Shown piece after piece: positions 1 through 6,698 of a stretch of DNA of 12,223 nt. This stretch comes from Intestinibacter sp. GTDB taxonomy: Bacteria > Bacillota > Clostridia > Peptostreptococcales > Peptostreptococcaceae. Made by a program: the position numbers and the translations under genes. The notes under the pieces were generated by a model. It was not told the DNA's origin and made no database searches. It saw only the letters and a program-made list of their open reading frames with translations. The DNA lies in assembly GCF_022780145.1 (NCBI RefSeq), contig NZ_JALEXO010000003.1:1-12223 (forward strand). Reading direction: 5' to 3'. Position 1 is the first letter of the stretch, and each line of letters opens with the position of its first letter.

Positions 1-657
1 GGAATAGGATTTATGGTATCTATTGTCAATACTATAGAAAAAGATAAAAGAGATATAGAAGAGCGAAAAAAAGCTGAAATGTCAGCTCTTCAGAGACAGA
101 TAAATCCACACTTTATATTTAATGCCTTAAACACAATAGCATCATTTATAAGATTTGATCCTCAAAAGGCGAGAGATTTAATTATAAGTTTATCTACTTA
201 TTTGAGACATAACCTAGAATTTAATGATAATCTGATAGATATAGAAAAAGAAATGGAACAAGTAAGATCTTATATAGATATAGAGCAGGCTAGATTTGGA
301 AACGCTTTAAATATTGTATATGATATAGATAAAACAAATGTGAAAATACCGAGCTTGATTATCCAGCCGTTAGTCGAAAATGCTATCATCCATGGAATTT
401 TACCTATGGATAATAAAAGTGAAGGAGAAATTAAAATATCTGTAAAAAACCTAGATTCAAAAGTAAAAATAAGTATTGAAGATAACGGTGTGGGTATTGA
501 CCAAAAAGTAATTGACAACTTGTACAGTGGTAATATGCCTGAGAATAAAATAGGACTTTATAATGTACATTTAAGGGTTAAGCTTCATTATCATAAGGGA
601 TTAGAAATTAAAAAATTAGATAGAGGAACTTTAATTGAATTTTATGTATGGGGGTAG
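1..657 (+). CDS. LytS/YehU-type sensor histidine kinase, C-terminal part (5' end outside window)
   Basis: The reading frame is open to the first base, so the true start and the N-terminal sensor region lie upstream. The visible 218 residues are the kinase core of the His_kinase (PF06580) family. A short coiled-coil-like charged stretch leads into the motif QINPHFIFNALN, whose histidine (about residue 37 of the fragment) is the phospho-acceptor. The HATPase part follows: an N-box in QPLVENAIIHG (about 122-132), a DNGVG nucleotide-binding motif (about 161-165) and a GLYNV segment near the end. Family members normally carry membrane segments or a GAF domain upstream, which cannot be seen here. 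The gene ends a few bases before the response regulator start, so the pair is co-transcribed and presumably forms one two-component system. The signal sensed is unknown; LytS relatives respond to cell-wall, membrane or pyruvate-related cues. Confidence 0.93.
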   Translation, partial: GIGFMVSIVNTIEKDKRDIEERKKAEMSALQRQINPHFIFNALNTIASFIRFDPQKARDLIISLSTYLRHNLEFNDNLIDIEKEMEQVRSYIDIEQARFGNALNIVYDIDKTNVKIPSLIIQPLVENAIIHGILPMDNKSEGEIKISVKNLDSKVKISIEDNGVGIDQKVIDNLYSGNMPENKIGLYNVHLRVKLHYHKGLEIKKLDRGTLIEFYVWG

Positions 658-662
658 AGGTT

Positions 663-1415
663 ATGAAGGCGATAATAGTTGAAGATGAGTTTCCAGCAAG
701 AAAAGAATTGAGGTATTTTGTTGAAAATAACACGGATATAGATATAGTAGGGGAATTTGATAATGGATTAGATGTACTTAGTTTTATACAAGAAAATAAT
801 GTAGATGCTATATTTTTGGATATAAATATACCTAAATTAGATGGAATGTTGTTGGCTAAGACAATAAATAAATTTGAGCAAAAACCCAAAATAGTTTTTA
901 TAACAGCGTATGAGAATTACGCTATAGAGGCATTTAATTTAGATATATTTGATTACATATTAAAGCCTTATTCAGAAGAGAGAATAATATCTATGTTGCA
1001 TAAGCTACAAAATGCTTGTAATAGTGATAATAAACTTGAAAACAAAGAGAAAAAAGAAACTAAAAATCTTGTATCAAATAAGGTATCTAATAAAATAAGT
1101 CTATGGAAGGATAATAAAATATATATAGTGGATATTGATGATATTTATTACTGTGAAGCAAAGGAGAGATATACATATATTTACACTAAGGATGAAGAAT
1201 ACCATATAAGGGAATGTATATCTGATGTTGAAAAGATGATAAACAGTGATAACTTTTTTAAATGCCACAGATCTTATTTAGTTAATTTACTCAAGATAGA
1301 AGAAGTAATACCTTGGTTTAATAATACTTATTTACTTAAATTGAACGATGAAAAATATGAGATTACAGTTAGTAGAAGTAAGGTCAAACGTTTTAAAGAG
1401 TTGATGAATATATAA
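663..1415 (+). CDS. LytTR-family response regulator
   Basis: Encodes a 250-residue transcription factor with an N-terminal receiver and a C-terminal LytTR DNA-binding domain. The receiver shows the acidic pair E7/D8, the phospho-acceptor D53 (in FLDINIP), T81 and K101 (in YILKPY), so it looks fully active. A lysine- and asparagine-rich linker (about 118-143) joins it to the LytTR domain (about 145-248), recognised by the YYCEAKERYTYIY and FFKCHRSYLVNL segments. I chose the ATG at 663, not the in-frame ATG at 648, because MKAIIVEDE is the usual receiver N-terminus and a GGGGTAGAGG purine run lies directly upstream. That run overlaps the kinase stop codon, so translation is probably coupled. 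The target genes cannot be named. The CAP-domain gene downstream is one candidate, but it has its own leader behind a terminator. Confidence 0.94.
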   Translation: MKAIIVEDEFPARKELRYFVENNTDIDIVGEFDNGLDVLSFIQENNVDAIFLDINIPKLDGMLLAKTINKFEQKPKIVFITAYENYAIEAFNLDIFDYILKPYSEERIISMLHKLQNACNSDNKLENKEKKETKNLVSNKVSNKISLWKDNKIYIVDIDDIYYCEAKERYTYIYTKDEEYHIRECISDVEKMINSDNFFKCHRSYLVNLLKIEEVIPWFNNTYLLKLNDEKYEITVSRSKVKRFKELMNI

Positions 1416-1448
1416 TAATTTATGAAAATACGCAAAATGTCAAAGGTT

Positions 1449-1489
1449 CTCTTTAGTAGCGATAAATTAAGCTATTAAAGAGTTTTTTT
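1449..1489 (+). terminator. Intrinsic terminator of the two-component operon
   Basis: A 12-bp stem (CTCTTTAGTAGC at 1449-1460 with GCTATTAAAGAG at 1471-1482, one G-T wobble) with a 10-base loop is followed directly by seven Ts (1483-1489). It lies 34 bases after the response-regulator stop and isolates the operon from the CAP gene. Confidence 0.9.
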
Positions 1490-1561
1490 GATTATATCTA
1501 AAAAAATATAATATAGCTGTGTTCTAGTAATAATATGGTTTAGAGTTGATTTTATAATAGG

Positions 1562-1663
1562 TTTACATAATTTTACATACAAAAAACTTAAAAAAGTATG
1601 TTAGTATTAATAGGCGCAAGGGGGCTTATATCTTAAAGGTTACAAAAAAGTAACAAATTAAGA
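1562..1663 (+). promoter_or_regulatory. Leader of the CAP-domain gene: repeats, G-rich patch and hairpin
   Basis: The space between the terminator at 1489 and the CAP gene at 1692 holds several ordered elements. The octamer TTTACATA occurs twice, at 1562-1569 and 1572-1579, in direct orientation with a 10-bp period. ACATAC (1575-1580) faces GTATGT (1596-1601) as an inverted repeat. A G/C-rich patch, GGCGCAAGGGGGCTT, lies at about 1613-1627 in otherwise very AT-rich DNA. A hairpin follows: TCTTAA (1631-1636) pairs with TTAAGA (1658-1663), enclosing GTTAC/GTAAC around a six-A loop. A TATAAT at 1553-1558 is a possible -10, but no good -35 stands at the right distance. I could not match the leader to any riboswitch consensus I know, including both c-di-GMP classes and ydaO. 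Function is therefore undetermined. Confidence 0.4.
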
Positions 1664-1691
1664 ATAATAAAAAATATAGTGAGGTGTTTAT

Positions 1692-2522
1692 ATGAATAAG
1701 AAGTTAAAAAGATTAGTAGTTTTAGGAGCTGTTACAATAATGACGGCATCAAATGTTGCATTTTCAAATGCATTACAGGTTAAAAAAGTAGATACTGGTA
1801 GGGTAAAAGGTAAAATATACATTTGTGTAAATGGCAAGAAATATAAATTTGATATAAATTCTCTATGTATAGTTAAACCATCGAAACCTTCAATTAAAGA
1901 TGATTGTACAGATAAAATACCTAGTAGCGAAGAAGATTCAAATAATAAAGAAGATATAGATAATAATCAAACAGAAGACACTAATAACGACCAAACAAAT
2001 GAAAATAATAATTTAAATACAGATAATAACAATCAAAATAATTCACAAGAAAATAATACAGAAGACGACAATCTTCCAAACAATGGAGAAAATCAAAACG
2101 ATGACAATAATTCAAACGATACTATAAATTCAGATTTTACAAAGGAACAATTAGAGGTATTAGAAATAGTAAACAAAGAGAGAAAAGCAAATGGCTTAAA
2201 ACCTCTTACTCTAAATAAAGAGCTATCAAACGTAGCTACAGTAAAATCGCAAGATATGATAAATAAAGGATATTTTGACCATACATCTCCGACTTATGGT
2301 TCTCCGTTTGATATGATGAAATCATTTGGTATAAGCTATAAAGCTGCAGGAGAAAATATAGCAAAAGATCAAAAAACTCCTAGCGAGGTTATGAACTCTT
2401 GGATGAATTCACCAGGACATAGAGCAAATATACTAAGCCCTAATTTTACTGAATTAGGTGTTGGTGTAGCTAAGGATTCAAAAGGTACAATTTACTGGAC
2501 ACAAATGTTTATAGGTAAATAA
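1692..2522 (+). CDS. Secreted CAP-domain (SCP/PR1, YkwD-like) protein
   Basis: Encodes 276 residues with three parts. Residues 1-28 form a Sec signal peptide: KKLKR positive end, hydrophobic core, small residues before the NALQ region. Residues about 29-75 are a small basic, beta-looking segment with cysteines 45, 59 and 72. Residues about 72-148 are a low-complexity linker rich in Asn, Asp, Glu and Gln. Residues about 150-276 are a CAP domain of the bacterial YkwD type, with conserved YFDHTSP, GENIA, MNSPGHRANIL and YWTQMF segments; the two histidines are the usual cavity residues. No LPXTG, SLH, LysM or CWB2 anchor is visible, so the protein may be released or held through the basic N-terminal segment. 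The biochemical role of bacterial CAP proteins is poorly known. An AGTGAGGTG ribosome site precedes the ATG. Confidence 0.92.
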   Translation: MNKKLKRLVVLGAVTIMTASNVAFSNALQVKKVDTGRVKGKIYICVNGKKYKFDINSLCIVKPSKPSIKDDCTDKIPSSEEDSNNKEDIDNNQTEDTNNDQTNENNNLNTDNNNQNNSQENNTEDDNLPNNGENQNDDNNSNDTINSDFTKEQLEVLEIVNKERKANGLKPLTLNKELSNVATVKSQDMINKGYFDHTSPTYGSPFDMMKSFGISYKAAGENIAKDQKTPSEVMNSWMNSPGHRANILSPNFTELGVGVAKDSKGTIYWTQMFIGK

Positions 2523-2585
2523 TATATGCTATATAATTATTAGTATATATTAAAATATATATCAAATCACAAAACTAAAATACAG

Positions 2586-2640
2586 AAAGCTCCCTTTATA
2601 AGTTTTAATTTTAAACAAAATTATAAAGGGAGCTTTTATT
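2586..2640. terminator. Bidirectional intrinsic terminator between CAP gene and eamA
   Basis: A perfect 16-bp stem (2586-2601 pairing with 2621-2636) with a 19-base AT-rich loop lies between two convergent genes. On the plus strand the stem ends in TTTT followed by ATT. On the minus strand the stem base also ends in TTT, with a looser T-rich tail. It most likely terminates the CAP gene and the tmcAL-eamA transcript. Confidence 0.9.
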
Positions 2641-2657
2641 TAAAATGATATGTAAAT

Positions 2658-3620
2658 CTAAGCGCAATCTGATGCTTTTTCTTTTTTATTTATAGACAAT
2701 ATAATTACCATAGCAATTATCATAGCTGTACCTAAAAAATCCATAAATCCAAATGCTAGATTTAATAAAAATATAGAGAATACAGCAGATGATACAGGTT
2801 CTATTGTAGAAAATAAACTAGTCTTAGTAGGTCCTATCAATTTTGTACTTATGACATAGATACTAAATGGAATAACTGTACCAAATATTATTACTATTAT
2901 TATTACAGCTATAGTGTATATATCAAAAGTTCCACTTATATCAAATATAGGTTTTATAAAGCTGAATGCTACACCTCCGATTAACATTCCCCAGCCAGTT
3001 ACGCATATATTGCTGAAGCTGTTTAAGAGGTTACCAGGCTTAACAGTATAATATGCAAGGCAAAATGCAGCTGTTATCGCCCAAAATAAGGCTTTTTTAG
3101 AGATAACGAGACTGTTTATATCCATATGAGTTACTAAAACAAATACGCCTAGAAGAGAAAGTATCAAGGCGAATAATTCTATAAATGAAGGCAGAGATTT
3201 ATTTTTTAATGATTGGTAAATCAGGATAATAGCAGGTCCTAAATACTGTATAACAGTAGCTGTAGCAGCGTTTGAGTATTTTATAGCTACAAAATAACTG
3301 TATTGGACTCCGAACATACCTAAAATACCGAATAAAACCAAATCCTTAGTGTGTTTTTTAGATTTAAAAACTTTAAATATTTCGTTTTTTTCCTTTATAT
3401 AGGCTATAGATAGTAGTATTATTCCAGAAGATATAAGCCTAATGCATACTACCCATTCAGGAGTAAGATTTCTCTGTTGAAATAGAAATTGGGCACATAT
3501 TCCAGACAATCCCCATAATGTCCCGGCTATTAGTGCGAATAAAGTTCCCTTTATTGTGTTGTTTTTAGATGTATTTTTTGAAGAACTCGATAGATCTTCA
3601 ATTGTCGTATTGTTTTCCAT
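2658..3620 (-). CDS. EamA/DMT-superfamily transporter
   Basis: Encodes a 320-residue integral membrane protein of the drug/metabolite transporter superfamily. After a polar, Ser/Asn/Thr-rich cytoplasmic start of about 22 residues, the sequence is a series of about ten hydrophobic helices forming two repeated EamA domains (about 27-160 and 175-312). The first domain opens with GTLFALIAGTLWGLSGICAQF, a typical EamA start, and the second ends with the PVSSAVFSIFLLNLAFGFMDFLGTAMI segment typical of the fold. Relatives export amino acids, metabolites or drugs; nothing here identifies the substrate. The start is supported by TGGAGGA 6-12 bases upstream. The start lies 16 bases after the tmcAL stop on the same strand, so the two genes probably share a transcript, without an obvious functional link. 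Confidence 0.93.
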   Translation of the reverse strand: MENNTTIEDLSSSSKNTSKNNTIKGTLFALIAGTLWGLSGICAQFLFQQRNLTPEWVVCIRLISSGIILLSIAYIKEKNEIFKVFKSKKHTKDLVLFGILGMFGVQYSYFVAIKYSNAATATVIQYLGPAIILIYQSLKNKSLPSFIELFALILSLLGVFVLVTHMDINSLVISKKALFWAITAAFCLAYYTVKPGNLLNSFSNICVTGWGMLIGGVAFSFIKPIFDISGTFDIYTIAVIIIVIIFGTVIPFSIYVISTKLIGPTKTSLFSTIEPVSSAVFSIFLLNLAFGFMDFLGTAMIIAMVIILSINKKEKASDCA

Positions 3621-3636
3621 TGTTTTCCTCCAGTTA

Positions 3637-4902
3637 TTATTTTATGTATTTGGGAGAGGTCATGTAGTCCATAGGCCCCTTCAGCTTAGAAATATTATTT
3701 TTGTAGTATATTAAATTGTACATATTGGTAGCTTTAATATCGTAATTTATCAAAGTTTTGAAGTTATCTACATCGATATGTTTTATTTTAGAAAACTTTG
3801 TGATAACCTCGATATCAGAATTATTTTTTATCTTTTTAAGTATTTCACATCCTTTATCGTTGAAGGCTAGAACTCTTAAATAAGGAATGCTATTTAAATC
3901 CTTAGTTTTTAAAATATCTTCTTTTTTTATTCCTAGCATAATGTTATTTAATGTTCTACAGATTTTCGTCATAGTATATCGCTTGGATTTTACTTCGTTT
4001 TGAAGCTCTTCGAAATTTGTGCATTTAAATATAGAGTTATAAATTTTGTTTTCGATTCCTTCATTTACCTCGAAATAATCGGTTAAGTTGTCTTTATCTC
4101 TTATGATAATAGAATACAATATTTGATAAAAATCGTCTCCAAAAACAGGATTAAATCCATTTTGTAAAGCCTCGCTTATCATATCGTAAGTAGGATTTGG
4201 AATAGTATAATTTATGTCGTTTAAATCGCTGTTATTTTTTAGAGCATTCCTAATTGCAGATGCAGAGCAGATTGAATTATCTATATTTAAACTATTGTAG
4301 CCAGAGTTAACTCTATTTATTGTATACGGTTTAATTGAGCTATTTAGTTTTAATATGCTCTTTATATACTCGATTCCAAGTATATTATTTGGAGAGTTTA
4401 ATATTTCTGTCAAATTTTCTTTTGAAGTATTGTACAGTTTGTTTTCGCTTATATAATCAAATAGAGCCGATGATCTAGCTTTTGGAAATGGTAGCCCTTC
4501 AGCTAAATAATTTTTAAGAGCGTTTTTAAACTCTGAAGGTTCTTCTATTAAGATTTTTGCTATTAAAAATAGTATATCCACATCGCCTATTTCACTTCCA
4601 AAACATACAGAATCTACACAGTTTAGGGAGTTAAGTAAAGTTATCCCTCCATGTGCAAAAATTTCTGCGCTCTGGCATGCGTATAGTGTAGGCAATTCTA
4701 CAACTAAATCGACCCCGTTTTTTACAGCCATCTCAGCCCTAGTAAATTTATCTAAAAGAGCAGGTGTACCCCTTTGCATAAAGTTTCCACTCATTACAGC
4801 TATTGTATGAGTTGCTCCGGTGATTTTTTTGGATTCATTTAAATGGTATAAATGACCATTGTGAAATGGATTGTATTCCACTATTAAACCAAGTAAATTC
4901 AT
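3637..4902 (-). CDS. tmcAL: tRNA(Met) cytidine acetate ligase
   Basis: Encodes 421 residues, a normal length for TmcAL (formerly YlbM). The family uses ATP and acetate to make N4-acetylcytidine at the wobble position of elongator tRNA-Met, through an acetyl-adenylate. The N-terminus carries the nucleotidyltransferase-fold signature GLIVEYNPFHNGH, with the HxGH motif at 14-17. The ATHTIAVMSGNFMQRG segment (about 30-45) and the NNILGIEYIKS segment in the middle are also characteristic. The start is preceded by AAAGGAG at good spacing. The gene diverges from ackA; both products handle acetate and ATP, which may be coincidental but gives the neighbourhood a common theme. It is followed closely by the transporter gene on the same strand. 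Confidence 0.92.
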   Translation of the reverse strand: MNLLGLIVEYNPFHNGHLYHLNESKKITGATHTIAVMSGNFMQRGTPALLDKFTRAEMAVKNGVDLVVELPTLYACQSAEIFAHGGITLLNSLNCVDSVCFGSEIGDVDILFLIAKILIEEPSEFKNALKNYLAEGLPFPKARSSALFDYISENKLYNTSKENLTEILNSPNNILGIEYIKSILKLNSSIKPYTINRVNSGYNSLNIDNSICSASAIRNALKNNSDLNDINYTIPNPTYDMISEALQNGFNPVFGDDFYQILYSIIIRDKDNLTDYFEVNEGIENKIYNSIFKCTNFEELQNEVKSKRYTMTKICRTLNNIMLGIKKEDILKTKDLNSIPYLRVLAFNDKGCEILKKIKNNSDIEVITKFSKIKHIDVDNFKTLINYDIKATNMYNLIYYKNNISKLKGPMDYMTSPKYIK

Positions 4903-5033
4903 AAAATTTTCTCCTTTTTTTGTATAATATGATTATTATTTTAATTAATTGGAATAATAATTCAAGGGCTATTAAATAGATATTGAAAAATTCTTTAAAA
5001 TATATAAATAAAATATAGATAAATTGTATTTTT

Positions 5034-5062
5034 TTTAACCAATAACGCGATAAATATATTAT
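5034..5062 (+). promoter_or_regulatory. Possible upstream sigma-A promoter reading toward ackA
   Basis: TTTAAC (5034-5039), a 17-base spacer and TATTAT (5057-5062) form a plausible sigma-A promoter; a TATAAT overlaps just downstream at 5060-5065. A transcript starting near 5070 would be about 160 bases long if it stopped at the hairpin ending near 5228. The region is AT-rich, so chance matches are likely. Confidence 0.3.
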
Positions 5063-5182
5063 AATTATATATGAGACGATAAGTAAATGAATATGTTTTT
5101 TTATTCAAAATAGTATGTACTTTTTTTGAAAAAAATGATATATTAATTTAGGAATTTTAATTGTCTGAATTTATTAGAAAAT

Positions 5183-5230
5183 AAAAAGTCTATATTAATT
5201 TAACAATCTCTATTAATGAAGGCTTTTTTA
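5183..5230. terminator. Terminator-like hairpin upstream of ackA
   Basis: Positions 5183-5199 pair with 5212-5228 over 17 positions, with one A-A mismatch and two wobble pairs, around a 12-base loop. The plus-strand 3' arm ends in a run of six Ts (5224-5229), as in an intrinsic terminator. The minus strand also ends in TTTTT then ATTTT. No gene lies upstream on the plus strand to be terminated, so it may be an attenuator, the end of a small RNA, or a minus-strand stop. Confidence 0.6.
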
Positions 5231-5235
5231 TGTAG

Positions 5236-5241
5236 TATAAT
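5236..5241 (+). promoter_or_regulatory. Candidate -10 box of ackA
   Basis: A perfect TATAAT lies 61 bases before the ackA ATG. The -35 position 17 bases upstream reads TTAATG, a poor match, and falls inside the 3' arm of the hairpin at 5212-5228. If this is the main promoter, the hairpin is not transcribed and the overlap is structural only. Confidence 0.35.
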
Positions 5242-5302
5242 AAAATAAAAGTCATTAAGGCTTAATACATATTATTCATTAAATATTAAGGAGGTTTTAC
5301 TA

Positions 5303-6499
5303 ATGAAAATATTAGTTTTAAACTGTGGTAGTTCTTCATTAAAATATCAATTAATCGATATGGAAAATGAAGCAGTATTATGTAAAGGATGAGTTGATAG
5401 AATTGGTATAGATGGTTCTATACTTACTCAAAAAAAAGACGGTGTAGAAGGTAAATACGTTAAAGAACAACCTATGAAAGATCATCAAGATGCTATAAAA
5501 TTAGTTCTTGAAGGTGTTTTAGATCCAACTTACGGTGGAGTTAAAGAAATGGCTGAAATAAACGCTGTAGGACACAGAGTTGTACATGGTGGAGAAAAAT
5601 TCGCATCTTCAGTTGTAGTAACTGACGAAGTTATAGAAGCTATAAAATCTTGCAACGATTTAGCTCCTCTTCACAACCCAGCTAACTTAATGGGTATAGA
5701 TGCTATAAAAGCAGTACTTCCAGGTGTTCCAAATGTTGCTGTATTTGATACTGCATTCCATCAAACAATGCCAGCTTCTTCATACTTATATGGTCTTCCA
5801 TACAGACTATATGAACAATACGGTGTAAGAAGATACGGATTCCACGGAACTTCTCACAAATACGTATCTCAAAGAGCTGCTGCTATGTTAGGAAAAGATA
5901 TAGCTGACTTAAAAATAATAACTTGTCACTTAGGAAACGGAGCTTCTATAGCTGCTGTAGATGGTGGAAAAGTTGTAGATACTACAATGGGACTTACTCC
6001 ACTTGAAGGTTTAATAATGGGAACTAGATGTGGTGACATAGACCCTGCTATAATACCTTTCATAATGAAAAAAGAAGGCTTAGATGCTGATGGTATAGAT
6101 AAATTAATGAATAAAGAATCTGGTGTATACGGAATGACTGGTATATCTTCTGACTTCAGAGATATCGGTGAAGCTGCAGAAAAAGGCGATGCTAAAGCTG
6201 TAAACGCATTAGCTGCTTACCACAAAAAAGTTAAAAAATATATAGGTGCTTATGCTGCTGAAATGAACGGTGTAGATGCTATAGTATTTACTGCTGGTTT
6301 AGGTGAAAATGGTATAGACAACAGATTAGAAATAGCTTCTGACTTAGAAGTATTAGGTGTTAAAATGGACGCTGAAGCTAACAAAGTAAGAGGAGAAGAA
6401 AGAGTTATATCTGCTCCTGATTCTAAAGTTAAAGTATTATTAATACCAACTAACGAAGAATTAATGATAGCTAGAGATACATTAGAATTAGTTAAATAA
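5303..6499 (+). pseudogene. ackA: Acetate kinase with an in-frame TGA at codon 30
   Basis: The frame from the ATG at 5303 to the TAA at 6499 encodes 398 residues, the normal length for acetate kinase (acetate + ATP to acetyl phosphate + ADP). A strong AAGGAGG site precedes the ATG. The start MKILVLNCGSSSLKYQLID contains the N7 region and phosphate-binding segment. Later come GHRVVHGGEKF, the FHGTSHKYV histidine, the GTRCGDIDP arginine and the IPTNEEL glutamate, so all catalytic elements are present. Codon 30 (5390-5392) is TGA where homologues, as I remember them, have Leu in a KG-L-(V/C)-(D/E)RIG context; TTA to TGA is one substitution. The next in-frame ATG (5474) lacks a ribosome site and would lose the N-terminal active-site segment. 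Codon use stays clean and nothing else is broken, suggesting sequencing error or very recent mutation. I label it a pseudogene only provisionally. Confidence 0.85.
5406..5423 (+). other. Perfect hairpin just downstream of the ackA TGA
   Basis: GTATAGA (5406-5412) and TCTATAC (5417-5423) pair perfectly around a TGGT loop, 13 bases after the TGA. The position, small loop and G at loop position 2 meet the loose description of a bacterial SECIS element. It also simply encodes the conserved GIDGSI stretch, so it may be coincidence. Confidence 0.35.
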
Positions 6500-6540
6500 T
6501 TATAGTTATATAATTTGTTAAAATTGATTATAATATAAAT

Positions 6541-6570
6541 ATTTAAGGTAGGCTTAGACCTACCTTAAAT
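6541..6570. repeat. 12-bp perfect stem-loop after ackA
   Basis: ATTTAAGGTAGG (6541-6552) and CCTACCTTAAAT (6559-6570) pair perfectly around a 6-base loop, 41 bases after the ackA stop. No T-run follows, so it is not a canonical intrinsic terminator. It most likely terminates inefficiently or protects the 3' end of the ackA mRNA. Confidence 0.65.
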
Positions 6571-6625
6571 TGTGTATATGAGATTTAGATATCTTTTATA
6601 CATAAACAAAATAGTATTATAAGTA

Positions 6626-6643
6626 TCAAGTAAAAATACTTGA
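6626..6643. promoter_or_regulatory. 18-bp palindrome over the -35 box (candidate operator)
   Basis: TCAAGTA (6626-6632), AAAA, TACTTGA (6637-6643) form a perfect 7-4-7 inverted repeat whose right arm covers the first four bases of the TTGACA -35 box. A repressor bound here would block the promoter. The sequence does not match the FapR, FabT, Rex, ArgR or Zur consensus as I know them. Confidence 0.45.
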
Positions 6644-6668
6644 CAAACATTAATCCTATTTGTATAAT
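6640..6668 (+). promoter_or_regulatory. Consensus sigma-A promoter for DUF177-rpmF
   Basis: TTGACA (6640-6645), a 17-base spacer and TATAAT (6663-6668) match the sigma-A consensus at every position. Transcription should start near 6675, giving a leader of about 24 bases before the ATG at 6699. Such a strong promoter fits ribosome-linked genes. Confidence 0.88.
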
Positions 6669-6698
6669 AAATTTGGTAATAATGTTGAGGTGAAAAAT

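Larger units (their letters stand above)
4903..5302. other. 400-base divergent intergenic region, tmcAL / ackA
   Basis: No gene is visible on either strand in this very AT-rich stretch. It must hold the promoters of both flanking genes. Near tmcAL, ATTATTATT (4932-4940) and AATAATAAT (4953-4961) form a perfect 9-bp inverted repeat around a TTAATTAATT core. In the middle, TTTAAC (5034-5039) and TATTAT (5057-5062) are separated by 17 bases and could form a sigma-A promoter reading toward ackA. Near ackA lie a terminator-like hairpin (5183-5230) and a TATAAT (5236-5241). The GGAGG ribosome site for ackA is at 5290-5294. Confidence 0.6.

Noticed and set aside
1562..1579. LytTR binding site for the adjacent response regulator
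   Set aside because: The TTTACATA repeats have a 10-bp period, whereas LytTR sites are usually repeats about two helical turns apart with a different core.
1613..1663. c-di-GMP or c-di-AMP riboswitch before the CAP gene
   Set aside because: The conserved core segments of the GEMM-I, GEMM-II and ydaO classes are not present.
5390..5392. General reassignment of UGA to tryptophan in this organism
   Set aside because: TGG encodes Trp in several genes here, spoIIIAC ends in TGA at the conserved C-terminus, and the ackA position is Leu, not Trp, in homologues as I recall them.
5474..6499. Acetate kinase as a shorter protein starting at the ATG at 5474
   Set aside because: No ribosome site precedes this ATG, and the upstream 57 codons encode the conserved N-terminus with a strong AAGGAGG at the proper start.
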